Shown in pieces: positions 21,281-31,904 of a stretch of 64,000 nt of DNA. This stretch comes from Achatina immaculata (Eukaryota; Mollusca; Gastropoda; Stylommatophora; Achatinidae). The first letter of the stretch is position 1, and each line of letters begins with the position of its first letter. Position numbers and translations under genes: made by a program. The stretch spans positions 20,919,637 through 20,983,636 of the forward strand of contig CM019701.1 in assembly GCA_009760885.1 (NCBI GenBank), written 5' to 3'. The notes beneath the pieces were generated by a model. It searched no databases. It worked only from the letters and a program-made list of their open reading frames with translations, and was not told the DNA's origin.

Positions 21281-22350
21281 TATCATTCGCATAAATAGCA
21301 TATCCTTACAAATAGATTATCCGTATGAATAGTATAAGTATCATCCGTATAAATACCATATCCGTAAATATAGCATAAGTATCATCCGTATAAATAGCAT
21401 AAGTATAATCCGTATAAATAGCATATCCGGAGAAATAACATAAGTATCATCCAGAGAAATAGTATAACTATTATCCGTATAAATAGCATATCTGTAGAAA
21501 TAGTATAAGTATCGTTCCTCTAAATAGCATATCCGTATAAATAGCATATGTATCATCCGTATAAAAAGCGTATGTTTATAAATAGCATAAGTACCATCCG
21601 TATAATTAGTATATCCGTATAAATAGCACAATTATCATCCGTAGATATAGCATATCCTTATAAATAGCATAAGATTCATCCGTATAAAAAGAATATCCGT
21701 ATAAATAGCATAATTATCGTGCGTATGATTAGTATATCCGTATAAATAGCATAAGTATCATCTGTGTAAATAGCATATCCGTATAAATAGCATAAGCATC
21801 ATCCTTATAAATAGCATATCCATATAAATAGTATAAGTATCATCTGTATAAATAGCATATCGGTATAAATAGCATAATTATCATGTATATAAATAGAATA
21901 TCCGTATAAATACATAAGTTCATTCATTCATTCGTTTGCATGTCCCTTGCGGAACTTTGCCTCCCAAACAGCACTCCTGTAGGCCTCTCGGTTGTGAGCA
22001 AGATGGCCTGCTGCTGTTGCATTCATTTACATAAGTATCGGGCGGATAATTAGTATATCCGGACAAATAGCATAAGTATCATCCGTGTAAAGAGCATATC
22101 CATATAAATAGCATAAGCATCATCCTTATAAATAGCATATCCGTATAAATAGTATAAGTATCATCTGTATAAATAGTATATCCGTATAAATAGCATAAGA
22201 TTCATCCATATAAATAGTATATCCGTATAAATAGTATAAGTATCATCCGTATAAATAGCATATCCATATAAATAGCATATATGTATAAATAGTATATGCG
22301 TATAAATAGCATAAGTATCGTCCGTATAAATAGCATATCGGTAGAAATAG
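21281..22350. repeat. Mixed 17/24-bp minisatellite
   Basis: Units alternate between CATATCCGTATAAATAG (17) and CATAAGTATCATCCGTATAAATAG (24), so this run is an interleaved 41-bp-like array, in contrast to the purer 17-mer runs further left. Confidence 0.92.
21920..22027 (-). mobile_element. LINE-A terminal 108 bp with 9-bp target duplication
   Basis: CATTCATTCATTCGTTTGCATGTCCC and following sequence match only the last ~108 bp of LINE-A. TACATAAGT lies at 21911-21919 and 22028-22036, so this extreme 5' truncation is bounded on both sides. Confidence 0.85.
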
Positions 22351-22351
22351 G

Positions 22352-23574
22352 ATATCATCAGTATCATCCGTATCAGTAGCATAAGTATAATCAGTATCAT
22401 CCGCATCAGTAGCATAAGTATCATCCGTATCAGTAACATAAGTATCATCAGTATCAGTAGCATTAGTATTATTCTTATCAGTAGCATAATTATCATCAGT
22501 AGCATTCCTATCAGTAGCATAAGTATCATTCGTATGAGAAGCATAAGTATCATCAGTATCATCCGTATCAGAAGCATAAGTATCATTTGTGTGATTAGGA
22601 TAATTATCATCAGAATATTCCTTATCAATTGCATAAGTATTATCCGTATCAGCAGCATAAGTATCATTCGTATCAATAGTATAAATATCAGAAGTATCAT
22701 TGGTATTTGTAGCATAAGTATCGTCAGTGGTATCCGTATCAATATCGTAAGTATCATCAGTATCAGTAGCATAAGTATCATCAATATCAGCAGCATATGT
22801 ATCATCCGTATGAGCAGTATAAGTATCATCAGTATCAATAGCATAAGTATCATCAGTATAATCGGTATCAGTAGCATAAGTATTATCCGTACCAGTAGCA
22901 TAAATATCATCCATATCAATACCATAAGTGTCATCAGTATCGTTCGTTTCAGTAGCATAAGTATCATCCGTATCAGTAACATAAGGATCTTCAGTATCAT
23001 CCGTACCAGTAGCATAAGTATTATCAGTATTATACGTATCAGTAGCATAAGTATAATCATTATCAGTAGTTTAAGTATCATCCATATCAGTTGCATAAGT
23101 ATCATCCGTATAAGCATGAGTATTATCAGTATCATCCGTATTAGTAGCATAAGTATCATCCGTATCAATAGCATAAGTATTATCCGTATCAGTATCATAA
23201 GTAACATGAGTATCATCCTTATCAGTAGTATAAGTATCATTAGTATCATTCGTATCAGTAACACAAGTATCATCAGTATCAGCCGCATTACTAGAAAAAG
23301 TATCATCAGTATCAGCCGCACCAGTAGCATAAGTATCATCAATATCATCTGTATCAGTAGCATAAGTATCATCCGTATCAATAGCATAAGTATCATCCGT
23401 ATCAGTAGCATACATATCATCACTATCAGCCATATCACTGGCATAAGTATCATCAGTATCAGCCGTATCAGTATCATAAGTATTATCAGTATCATCCATA
23501 TCAGTAGTATAAGTGTCATCAGTATCATCCGTATCAGTAGCATAATTATCATCAGTATCAGCCGTGTCAGTAGC
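22352..23574. repeat. 24/33-bp minisatellite (right outer array)
   Basis: GTAGCATAAGTATCATCCGTATCA units plus 9-bp expansions, same type and orientation as the left outer array at 5.28-6.51 kb. Long open frames run on both strands (over 400 codons) purely because of the period. No start context, hydrophobic signal or splice signals support a gene. Confidence 0.95.
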
Positions 23575-25628
23575 AATTTCGTCAGGGCTTGTGACAGTCA
23601 ATTTAATATTTATAAAGAACTTATTGAACTGATCCCCATGTATGACACTACAACAAGCCAGGACTATGGTTTGGATTTGAGTAAACATACATGCTTATCT
23701 ACAGACGGTGCTGCAAATATGGTTGGCAGACATAATGGTGTTGCTGCCATATTATGAACAAAAATAGAAAACTCGCATTCAGATTCATCATTTGCATATT
23801 TTCACCGCATTATTCATCAGAAAAATTTGTGTTCAAACATTTTAAAATTGGATAATGTGCTTAGTTTGGTCACAAAGACAGTGAACTATATCAGAGGCCA
23901 TGCTCTCAACCATTATTAGTTGAGCCAGTTGTTGGAAGATATGGGTAATCATTTTACCGATGTTCCATTCTACAAAGAAGTCCACTGGTTGTCATGTCAC
24001 AAAGTGCTGAATGGATTTTATTTGTTGAGACAAGAAATAATTATCTTTCTGGGGATGAAAAGTCAAAACACAGATGAAATAAAAGATGAAAGTTGGCTCC
24101 AGAATCTGGCTTTTGCTGTGGACATTACTGCACAATTAACTTATCTTAATTTGAAATTACAATGTTAAAAACAAATTCATCACTTAGTTGTATGATGATA
24201 TCAAGTGTTTCATTACAAAACTAAGCTTATGGAAGTCACATTTGTCAAATGAAAATTTAGTTCATTTTCCCAAGTGAAAAGAGCTGAAAAACTGCCAATA
24301 CTGAGTCTGTACTCAGCTTTGCTTTGATCTTGGATCACTACTAACTAATAATGGAGATACAATGAGGGAAATTAAAAGGAGGACATCTATCGCTCTCCAT
24401 GAAGTAAAACAACTAAAGAATCTGTGGAGAGGAGCAGACAGAACCACAAAAATAAGATTTTTAAGGGCATGCATCTTTCCCATCGCAACATATGACTGTG
24501 AGACCCGAACACTTAACAAAACAGCTGAGAAACACATAAATGACTTTGAATGTAAATGCTACAGAAGAGTTCTTCAAATATCATGGACACAAAAAAACAA
24601 CAAATATATCCATACTACAAGAACTTAATATTGAAGAAGGCTGGCTAGTAAAGAGGATTTAAGAGAGAAAATTTAAATATTTTGGTCACATTAAACGTCA
24701 TGATAATCTAGAGAAGACCATCTTGGAAGAGTACATAATGGGAAAAATAAAGAGAGGAAGACCAAAGCGAAGATGATCTGCAAATGGGTGCATCAGCAGC
24801 AGGCCATCTTGCTCACAACCGAGAGACCTACAAAAGTGCTGTTAAGGAGGCAAAGTTCCGCAGGGGACGTGCAAATAAATGAATGAATGAATGAAAAGTA
24901 TGGCAGTCACCTGGAATTGTTGTCAAAAGAATTTCAGGAAAGATTTCATGATTTCTCATCTTTTGAACACCACTTTGCATCATTCTCAGCACCAGTCACC
25001 TTTGATGTTGCCAAGGCGGAAGAAAGCCTGCATGCAATCAGATTCTACACTCAGAGCAAAGTATCTTGAAGTGGGAATATCTGGTTTCTTTTCATACCTT
25101 CCGGAAAAGTTTAAAAACTTCAGAAAGTTTGCCACAAGGATTATGGCAATGTTCGGTTCTACTTATGTGTGTGAGCAGTTATTTTCCTTCATGAAATCAG
25201 CAAAAACTTCTCAGAGAACAAGGCTGACTTGTCATCTCCGATCAAAGTCGAAACTGCACAGACATTTCAGCCAGGCATAGCAAAAATTCTCATTAAAAAG
25301 AGGTGTCAATCTCCGTACAAAACACCAAAAAATAATCGGAGGCAAATGTTCATTTTGAATTGTTGTAATTTTTGTACAACGCATTTGTTGCTGTTGCATA
25401 CAAGTCCACGTTGCCGTTTAAAGTTTCATTTTTTTCTTTTCTTAAACTACTTCATTACTTTGCATTCATGCATGTGGCTAGCCGCTATAACATCTGTATG
25501 CACATTGTATGTTTCTAAGTTTAAGTAATAAAAATATTCTGCAATAATTTTTATTAAATGTGTGTGGCCCTCATGACAACAGATGTGACCCATATGGCCC
25601 TCGGGGGACGCTCAGTTTGACATGCCTG
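23575..25628 (+). mobile_element. hAT-type transposase remnant (ZBED/GTF2IRD2-like), split by LINE-A
   Basis: Left part 23575-24326: FNIYKELIELIPMYDTT, then LSTDGAANMVGRHNGV, a typical hAT catalytic-core strand, then stops, then EVHWLSCHKVLNGFYLL. Right part from ~24894: ELLSKEFQERFHDF, GFFSYLPEKF, MAMFGSTYVCEQLFSFMK with the C-terminal hAT dimerisation motif (YVCEQLFS-MK). The distal end has CAGTTTGACATGCCTG at 25613-25628, which reverse-complements to CAGGCATGTCAAACTG, the usual hAT-type terminus. The N-terminal half and left terminus are missing; the left border is the satellite. Stops and frame shifts make it dead. Confidence 0.8.
24327..24893 (+). mobile_element. LINE-A 3' fragment inserted in the hAT remnant
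   Basis: Reads LGSLLTNNGDTMREIKRRT, LKNLWRGADRTTKI, CETRTLNKTAEKHIND and CKCYRRVLQ, frame-shifts near 24.6 kb, then RGRPK-type sequence and a GAATGAATGAATGAA tail. The hAT reading continues on the far side, so the LINE arrived after the hAT copy. Confidence 0.85.
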
Positions 25629-26430
25629 CATTAAGACATAGTCCATCATCTATATTTTATTCGGTCACTCGGGAGCTCATAAGATGAACAGAAAGACAGG
25701 CACATTGGCAAGACAGAAAACGAGGATGGCAAAATTTACTGCATAGGAAATAATAAAAACAATGATAGTATCAAACAATTGTAAAGCTTTTTATTACTTG
25801 TCAACATTTGTCTGGTCAGTAAAGCTTCAGTCTGATGACTACTACACTCGTCAGCTACGAAAGATTTAAATGTCCTAAAACTGCATATATCATGGTTCAA
25901 CATAAAAACTAATTACGTTTAGCACAATTGAGCTTGATTTACAGTACTTAAACTAAGAAATTTTGTTGTGTTTAATTGTCTGCAAAATGAGAATTTTATG
26001 GCAGTTCAATAGAAGACAATAAATTACGACACTGAAACGACAGCTTTTCGACTTTGAAACGATCAGTTGCCACAAATCTTCAATCCGACAATCAAGAAAA
26101 CGCTGATACACATAAAGCTTTTCAGCAATCCCTGAACATGAATTAACACTAAAGTAACCCTTATAAAAAAATAATGAAAACAGTAATGGAAACTGGACTA
26201 TGTGAAGATATATAACTTCTCAAGAAATATCTTCTCTTCGTCATTATCTAAGTTATCGAAAAATAATAACTGTGACGATGATTATTACGGTGAGTCATAA
26301 ATTCGCCACGTTTTTCAATACCAAAATTTCTGTCAAGCCTCCCGCCTTGTATGATTTACTGGCACTTGTAACGTGAAACTGACTTCATGTGCTAGGTTAT
26401 CACCTGCTCTGAGGCAATGAACCGTGAGAT
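25629..26430. other. Unassigned, AT-rich
   Basis: No domain or repeat unit seen. The sequence right of the hAT end begins CATTAAGACATAG; the missing left end prevents a check for the 8-bp target duplication. Confidence 0.35.
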
Positions 26431-27414
26431 AGGTTGTCAACAGAAGGAAATTCCGCAGACAAAAAGGTTGTCGTTCACGTCCTCCTGAGGCACTATCGGA
26501 AGAAGGGGCTCAATGCAACTGCCTGTGAAATTTGCAGTTTTATGGTATGGGTCATTATCATTGCACTCCGGACATACCCATCGGTGCTCAGATCTCTCCA
26601 CCACCCAACATGTCCAACAGCGCCCTGCGGCTGATAGTGTCTGTCCTGCGTTGGTTGACAAGTTGTCTCGCATGTCCAGTATGCCTCTTGTTCCTGGCCA
26701 TGGCGATCTGTATTCCCAGCTCTCTCAGTCTGTCAGTCTAAGTAGCGATGTAGATTCACTGCCCTCGAAGCCCTCCACTCTGCCTATCTCTCTGAGAGCA
26801 TTAACAATACCAGTTCGATCCATTGGTTGTCCATATGCAATGATGGCAGAGCCAGTCAGTGTATCAGGTCTCTCATTTCCCTGGATGCCCACGTGCCCAG
26901 GAACATAGATGAAGGTGACTTGCGAATCGTTGATTTCTCCAAAGACTCAAGCCACTGCCTGCGTACAGAAACTGCCTCGACCTTCTGGATCACACTCATT
27001 GAATCACTTAGTACGCAGACACGGGTGACTCCAGCCACACGAATGCTTTCGTTACTGTCATCACCTCCATCGTCATGCTGCTTGTGGTCATAGAGAAGTC
27101 ACCACTGGCTTTCTGGATTGTTCTGTCCGTCGATAGTGAATGCCAATGTACTTCTTTGATATTGTACAACGGATCCATCTGTGTAAATCGCAGCATCTGC
27201 CTCATTGTAGTTTTCACTGATGAGGGCGTCGACCTCAGCATTCACAGCAAGTGGGCTCCCTGCTTCTCTTGTCAAACCTGACAATGTAAGAGAAGATGCC
27301 CCTGAACACTGGAGGCACAGGTACCCGTTCCTTGCTGGCGTTGATGTTGGGTTCACAGACCTACGTGATGACATCTTCACGACCCGTCCATGATTTACCC
27401 CTCTTTAGCTTTTG

Positions 27415-27888
27415 ACTGCATGCCTCCATGAATCGTAAAACTTAAAACTTTATTTTGGACTGCTCTTACGTACACCGAATTCAGTTAATTGTTTATTCTG
27501 AATAGTAATGAAGTTTTTGTTTGGTAGATAGTCATTTATATGTGTATGTAATTAGTCATTTATGTATGTATGTAATTAGTCATTTATATGTGTATGTAAT
27601 TAGTCATTTACATTTGTTTGTAGTTAGTCATTTATATATGTATGTAGTTAGCCATTTATATGTGTATGCAATTAGTCATTTATATATGTATGTAGTTAGT
27701 CATTTTTATATGTATGTAGTTACTTTATTGTTAATTATGTTTGTTACGAGCAGCATATTTGTAGAATGTCTGGAATAGAGTGAAAGTTGTATGATAAAGG
27801 GCAGAATGTCAGATGGGCCTGCGTACCCAGTTCATAACCCTTTTTTAAATAAAGATCAATCAATCAATCAGTCAGTCAGCCTTTTCTT
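27415..27888 (+). mobile_element. LINE-J 3' UTR inserted in LINE-R, with expanded minisatellite
   Basis: From GCATGCCTCCATGAATCGT to AAATAAAGATCAATCAATCAATC it follows the 3' UTR of the LINE-J copy at 49.89-50.21 kb, including GGGCAGAATGTCAGA-GGGCCTGCGT and AATAAAGATC. The coding part is absent. The middle holds a tandem array missing from the 50-kb copy. Confidence 0.85.
27528..27725. repeat. 24-bp minisatellite inside a LINE-J 3' UTR
   Basis: About eight copies of TAGTCATTTATATGTGTATGTAAT. The LINE-J copy at 49.98 kb has a single unit here (TAGCCATTTATAATGTATGTAG). Confidence 0.9.
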
Positions 27889-28998
27889 TGAGGAGTTCTT
27901 GGTTCAGTGGGTGCTTTTTGTCTGCACTTATCTTGAGGTAAGCACGTGACCTCCAGACCTTGATCCTGTGATTCCTGGTGGGGAAATCAAGAAGATATCT
28001 CGTCGTTACATAGGAAGTGTCTCTCGTACACTCCGAGATAATATGCATGGCTTCATTTCACACCGTTTCGAGTTTTTCGATCATAGCAGGGCTGACAGTG
28101 AGGATGGCTAGAGCGTACTCAATGGGTTCAAGGACCAGCCTCTGGTACAGAAGTATTAGTAACCTCTGCTCGGCGTTGGCAGCTGTCATGACCTTCATTG
28201 CCGATAGACCTTTGCCTGCTTTTGTTACCACATGGTCAACATGTTCAGTGAAACATAGACTGCGGTCAAACTTCACTCCCATGTATGTCATCAAGTTAGT
28301 TCTGGTCACATCCTCGCCACCCAATATTACAACAGGCATATCAGTGTTAACAATGAAAACCACGTCACTGATGCTTTTGTAGGGTTGACAAGGGCGATAG
28401 AAACTTCACATCAGGAGAAAATTCGATGAAATTCGCTCTCAGTTCATTGGCATTTTCCCGTCTCCCTTTTCCCTGTTGATACACTAGAATATCATCAGCA
28501 AATGACAGTCTTTCCCTTCCTAACAAGTTCTTGTTCAGTGAGTGTCACCGTATACACATTGAATAAGACTGATGATAACGGAGACCCTTGTGGCAAACCA
28601 GGACATACTTGTAGTGTTATCGGCTCTGAAGACCAACTACCAACTATTGATCTGAAAACCACCTTTCTCTGGATCAGGGTTGCAGCAATCCATCTGAGGA
28701 GAATAGTGTTTACCTTCAGTCTAAGAGGCATGCGCATTATGTAGTTGAACGGTACTCTTTTGTACGCATCTTCTAGGTCTGCTGCGGCTGTGCATTCTCC
28801 ACTGAAATCCTTCAAAGTCGTCTTGAACAAAGACAGCAGAATTGAGCAGTGTCTCAAAGTGTGGGCAGGAATGTGTAACGTCTTTTCAAGTCAGTAGCGA
28901 GCTTACTTGCAACAGTTTTCTCCAGTAGTTTGCCAACAGCGTTCTGCATCGTGATGATTCTGTAGGCACTGATCTGGGAATGGTCTTTATTCGGCTTT

Positions 28999-29208
28999 GG
29001 CAGAGGTAGCAGGCAGATATGTAACAATTCCTCTTTGATCTGGCCACTCTGGCAGTGGTAGCAGTCAGATGTGTAAGAATTCCTCTTTGATCTGACCACT
29101 CTTACAGTGGTAGCAGGCAGATGTGTAACAATTCCTCTTTGATCTGGCTACTGTGGCAGTGGTAGCAAGCAGATGTTTAACAATTCCTCTTTGATCTTAC
29201 CACTCGGG
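28999..29208. repeat. 52-bp tandem repeat within LINE-R coding
   Basis: Four copies of a 52-bp unit containing GGCAGTGGTAGCAGGCAGAT and CCTCTTTGATCTG, at 28999, 29051, ~29103 and 29155. It duplicates the segment just upstream of the PKPNKDH motif, and 52 bp is not a multiple of three, so it breaks the frame. Confidence 0.88.
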
Positions 29209-29419
29209 ATGCTGGCGCTGGACTCTTTGGCTAGTTCCTCCTTGTCGTCGTCGAACAAGTTATCTATGTCCTCATGTCGGTTTTGTAGTGTAAAAGAGGA
29301 AAGGACAGTTGGATGACAGCACTGCAAACTCTGGGGACACTGACATCAAACACAAACCCAGGTCTTTGGGTGGGGGGGGGGGGAGGGCACTCAACACCAA
29401 CGATGAAGTTCTACCCAAG

Positions 29420-29875
29420 ATGTTGAAAACAATCCTAGCAATAGTACACGGCGTTTATCAGCCCAGCTGTTAAAAATAATCCCAGTACTAGTACACGGCG
29501 CTTATCAGCCCAGCTGTTAAAATAATCCCAGTACTAGTACACGGAGCTTGTCAGCTAAGCTGTTAAAAATAATCCCAGTACTAGTAGATGGCGCTTATCA
29601 GCCCAGCGGTTAAAATTAATCCCAATACTAGTACACGGCGCTTATTAGCCTAGCTGTTAAAATTAATCCCAGTACTAGTAGACGGCGCTTATCAGCCCAG
29701 CTATTAAAATTAATCCCAGTACTAGTACACGGCGCTTATCAGCCCGGCTGTTAAAATAATCCCAGTTCTAGTACACGATGCTTATCAGCCCGGCAGTTAA
29801 AATAATCCCAGTACTAGTACATGACGCTTAGAAGCCCGGCCGTTAAAATAATCCCAGTACTAGTACACGATATAC
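29420..29875. repeat. 46-bp tandem array
   Basis: About ten copies of a 46-bp unit with GTACACGGCGCTTATCAGCC and CAGCTGTTAAAATAATCCCA, with small indels and base changes that increase to the right (CCCGGC for CCCAGC). Confidence 0.93.
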
Positions 29876-29934
29876 ATGTGTCATTTCCTGGCTGTACACT
29901 ATGTGGCCGTGTAAGTGTTCATTTAACTCAATGG

Positions 29935-30535
29935 CGGCTGATTTCATAGATTGAGGAAGCGAGATAATAGTATGTTAGTACATTGATTTCATGGATTGAG
30001 GAAGCAAGATAATAATACGTTAGTTCATTGATTTCATGGATGGAGTAAGCAAGATAATAGTCGTTAGTACATTGATTTCATGGATTGAGGAAGCAAGATA
30101 ATAGTACGTTAGTACATTGATTTCATGGACTGAGGAATGAGATAATAATATGTTAGTACATTGATTTCATGGATTGAGGAAGCCAGATAGTAGTACGTTA
30201 GTACATTGATTTCATGGACTGAGGAATGAGATAATAATATGTTAGTACATTGATTTCATGGATTGAGGAAGCAAGATAATAGTACGTTAGTACACTGATT
30301 TAATGGATTGAAGAAGCAAGATAACAGCACATTAGTACACTGATTTCATGGACTGAGGAATGAGATAATAATATGTTAGTACACTGATTTCATGGACTGA
30401 GGAATGAGATAATAATATGTTAGTACCTTGATTTCATGGATTGAGGAAGCAAGATAACAGTACGTTAGTACATTGAATTCATAGACTGAGGAAGCAAGAT
30501 AACAGTACGTTAGTACATTGAATTCATATGTTGTA
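29935..30535. repeat. 45-bp tandem array
   Basis: About thirteen copies of TTGATTTCATGGATTGAGG + AAGCAAGATAATAGTACGTTAGTACA. Two unit subtypes (GGACTGAGGAATGAGATAAT and GGATTGAGGAAGCAAGATAA) alternate in the centre, suggesting amplification of a dimer. Confidence 0.93.
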
Positions 30536-30894
30536 GAGAGTACAGACAGGCTAGCCGTGAGACAGATAAGTGCAATGGCACCTGGTATAAGTCAGGAGAG
30601 TGTGGTGTAGTTTCGCATAAGGACTGCAGATTCATAAGCACATTTGGCACCATGGATTATATGTACTTGAATAGTATACATTGCTTAGTAGGGCTAGAGG
30701 AGTCCCAGCCAATGCGGTACATATAATATAGTGTTACATGGTTAGATGCTTTACTTGTATTTTATGTCATGGCTTGATTGTCATGTGATACTCGTTGATG
30801 TCATGCGTGTGTCCTGTCTGTGGTGGCGTCTCATGCTATATGTGGCGTGTCAATAAAATGATGTAACTTTGAATTGATGACTTGTACATTCCAT

Positions 30895-31195
30895 GTTTTC
30901 TGTGATGTGTGGATGTATATGGTGTGATGTGTGGATGTATATGGTGTGATGTGTGGATGTATATGGTGTGATGTGTGGATGTATATAGTGTGATGTATGG
31001 ATGTATATGGTGTGATGTGTGGATGTATATGGTGTGATGTGTGGATGTATATAGTGTGATGTGTGGCTGTATATGGTGTGATGTGTGGATGTATATAGTG
31101 TGATGTGTGGATGTATATGGTATGATGTGTGGATGTATATAGTGTGATGTGTGGATGTATATGGTGTGATGTGTGGATGTATATGGTGTGATGCA
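30895..31195. repeat. 22-bp tandem array
   Basis: About 13-14 copies of TGATGTGTGGATGTATATGGTG, the most homogeneous array in the window; variation is almost limited to GTATATGG versus GTATATAG. Minus-strand frames reading HHTIYIHTS are repeat artefacts. Confidence 0.95.
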
Positions 31196-31394
31196 TGACT
31201 GGCGTACGGTCTCCGTGGGGGGGGGGAGATCCTGGGTTGTAGTGTTAGTTTTGGTGTGGCCACCCCAGTACGGAAGTACATTTGGCCATGGGTTTGGGTT
31301 TCAGATGGGTTTTGGGTTCTGTCCCTCCCTCTTATTGTCCTCATTTGTGAACCTAATTTACACTGTCTTAATATCTTCCCCTGCGTTCTAATTC

Positions 31395-31680
31395 TGCATT
31401 CTGGTATTAAGCTTTACTTAGAAATCGCCATTACGTCTGTTTTATTGGTGTTTAACTCTGACCCTTTCTTTGTGCTTACTTCCATGATTTTGTCTAGGAG
31501 TGTTAGTAAGGTTTTTCTACTCTCTGCTATCAGATCTGTGGCATCTGCTTCTCGGATGTTGTTTACTTTCTTTCCTCCAACCTTTACTCCATCTATTTTC
31601 TTGATTTCTCTGATTATTATTTCATTGTATAAAGAGAAGAGGTCCGGAGACAGAACACATTACATGTTTAAATAAATAAA
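31395..31680 (-). mobile_element. LINE RT fragment with destroyed catalytic box
   Basis: Minus strand reads VLSPDLFSLYNEIIIREI, then NNIREADATDLIAESRKT and LNTNKTDVMAISK. Compared with LINE-D (NLRYADDTVLIAE), the YADD box has become EADA, so the polymerase site is lost. It is followed at the left by unrelated sequence. Confidence 0.8.
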
Positions 31681-31904
31681 ATATGTTTTCAGTAAAAAAG
31701 CTATCTTTAACAAACAGAACTATTAATGAGAAAAGTAACGTCGTTTTATATTTTCCGCATATATTCTCACTATCTGACTTTATAACAGGTCATTTGAATT
31801 ATCATATCTGTGTAGCACGAGCCTCGATATACATGTGTCCTTTCATGTCCTTTCATGACTGTACACGTATGTGGCCGTGTAAGTGTTCCTTTAACTCCAT
31901 GTAA

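Larger units (their letters stand above)
26437..29210 (-). mobile_element. LINE-R: RNase H-bearing non-LTR retrotransposon, degenerate
   Basis: In minus-strand order: RT start with LLPLPKPNKDHSQISAYR and TMQNAVGKLLEKTVASKL (~29.0-28.86 kb); central RT with DLEDAYKRVPFNYI and PGLPQGSPLSSVLFNVY; FADDILVYQQGKG at ~28.49 kb; thumb (VTRTNLMTYMGVKFDRSL, 28.36-28.06 kb); RNase H with AAIYTDGSVVQY, VLSDSMSVIQKVE and YVPGHVGIQGNERPDT (27.38-26.85 kb); a C-terminal CWTC...CPEC zinc-like motif (~26.6 kb). Domain order and the C-terminal motif fit jockey/I-type LINEs. It is broken by frame shifts and by the insertion of a LINE-J 3' UTR at 27.42-27.89 kb. Confidence 0.85.

Noticed and set aside
22161..23757. 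Frames of 471 (minus) and 407 (plus) codons over the right outer array
   Set aside because: Same artefact of 24/33-bp periodicity; the plus frame merely runs into the hAT remnant.
30831..31344. HHTIYIHTS repeat frames
   Set aside because: Translation of the 22-bp array.
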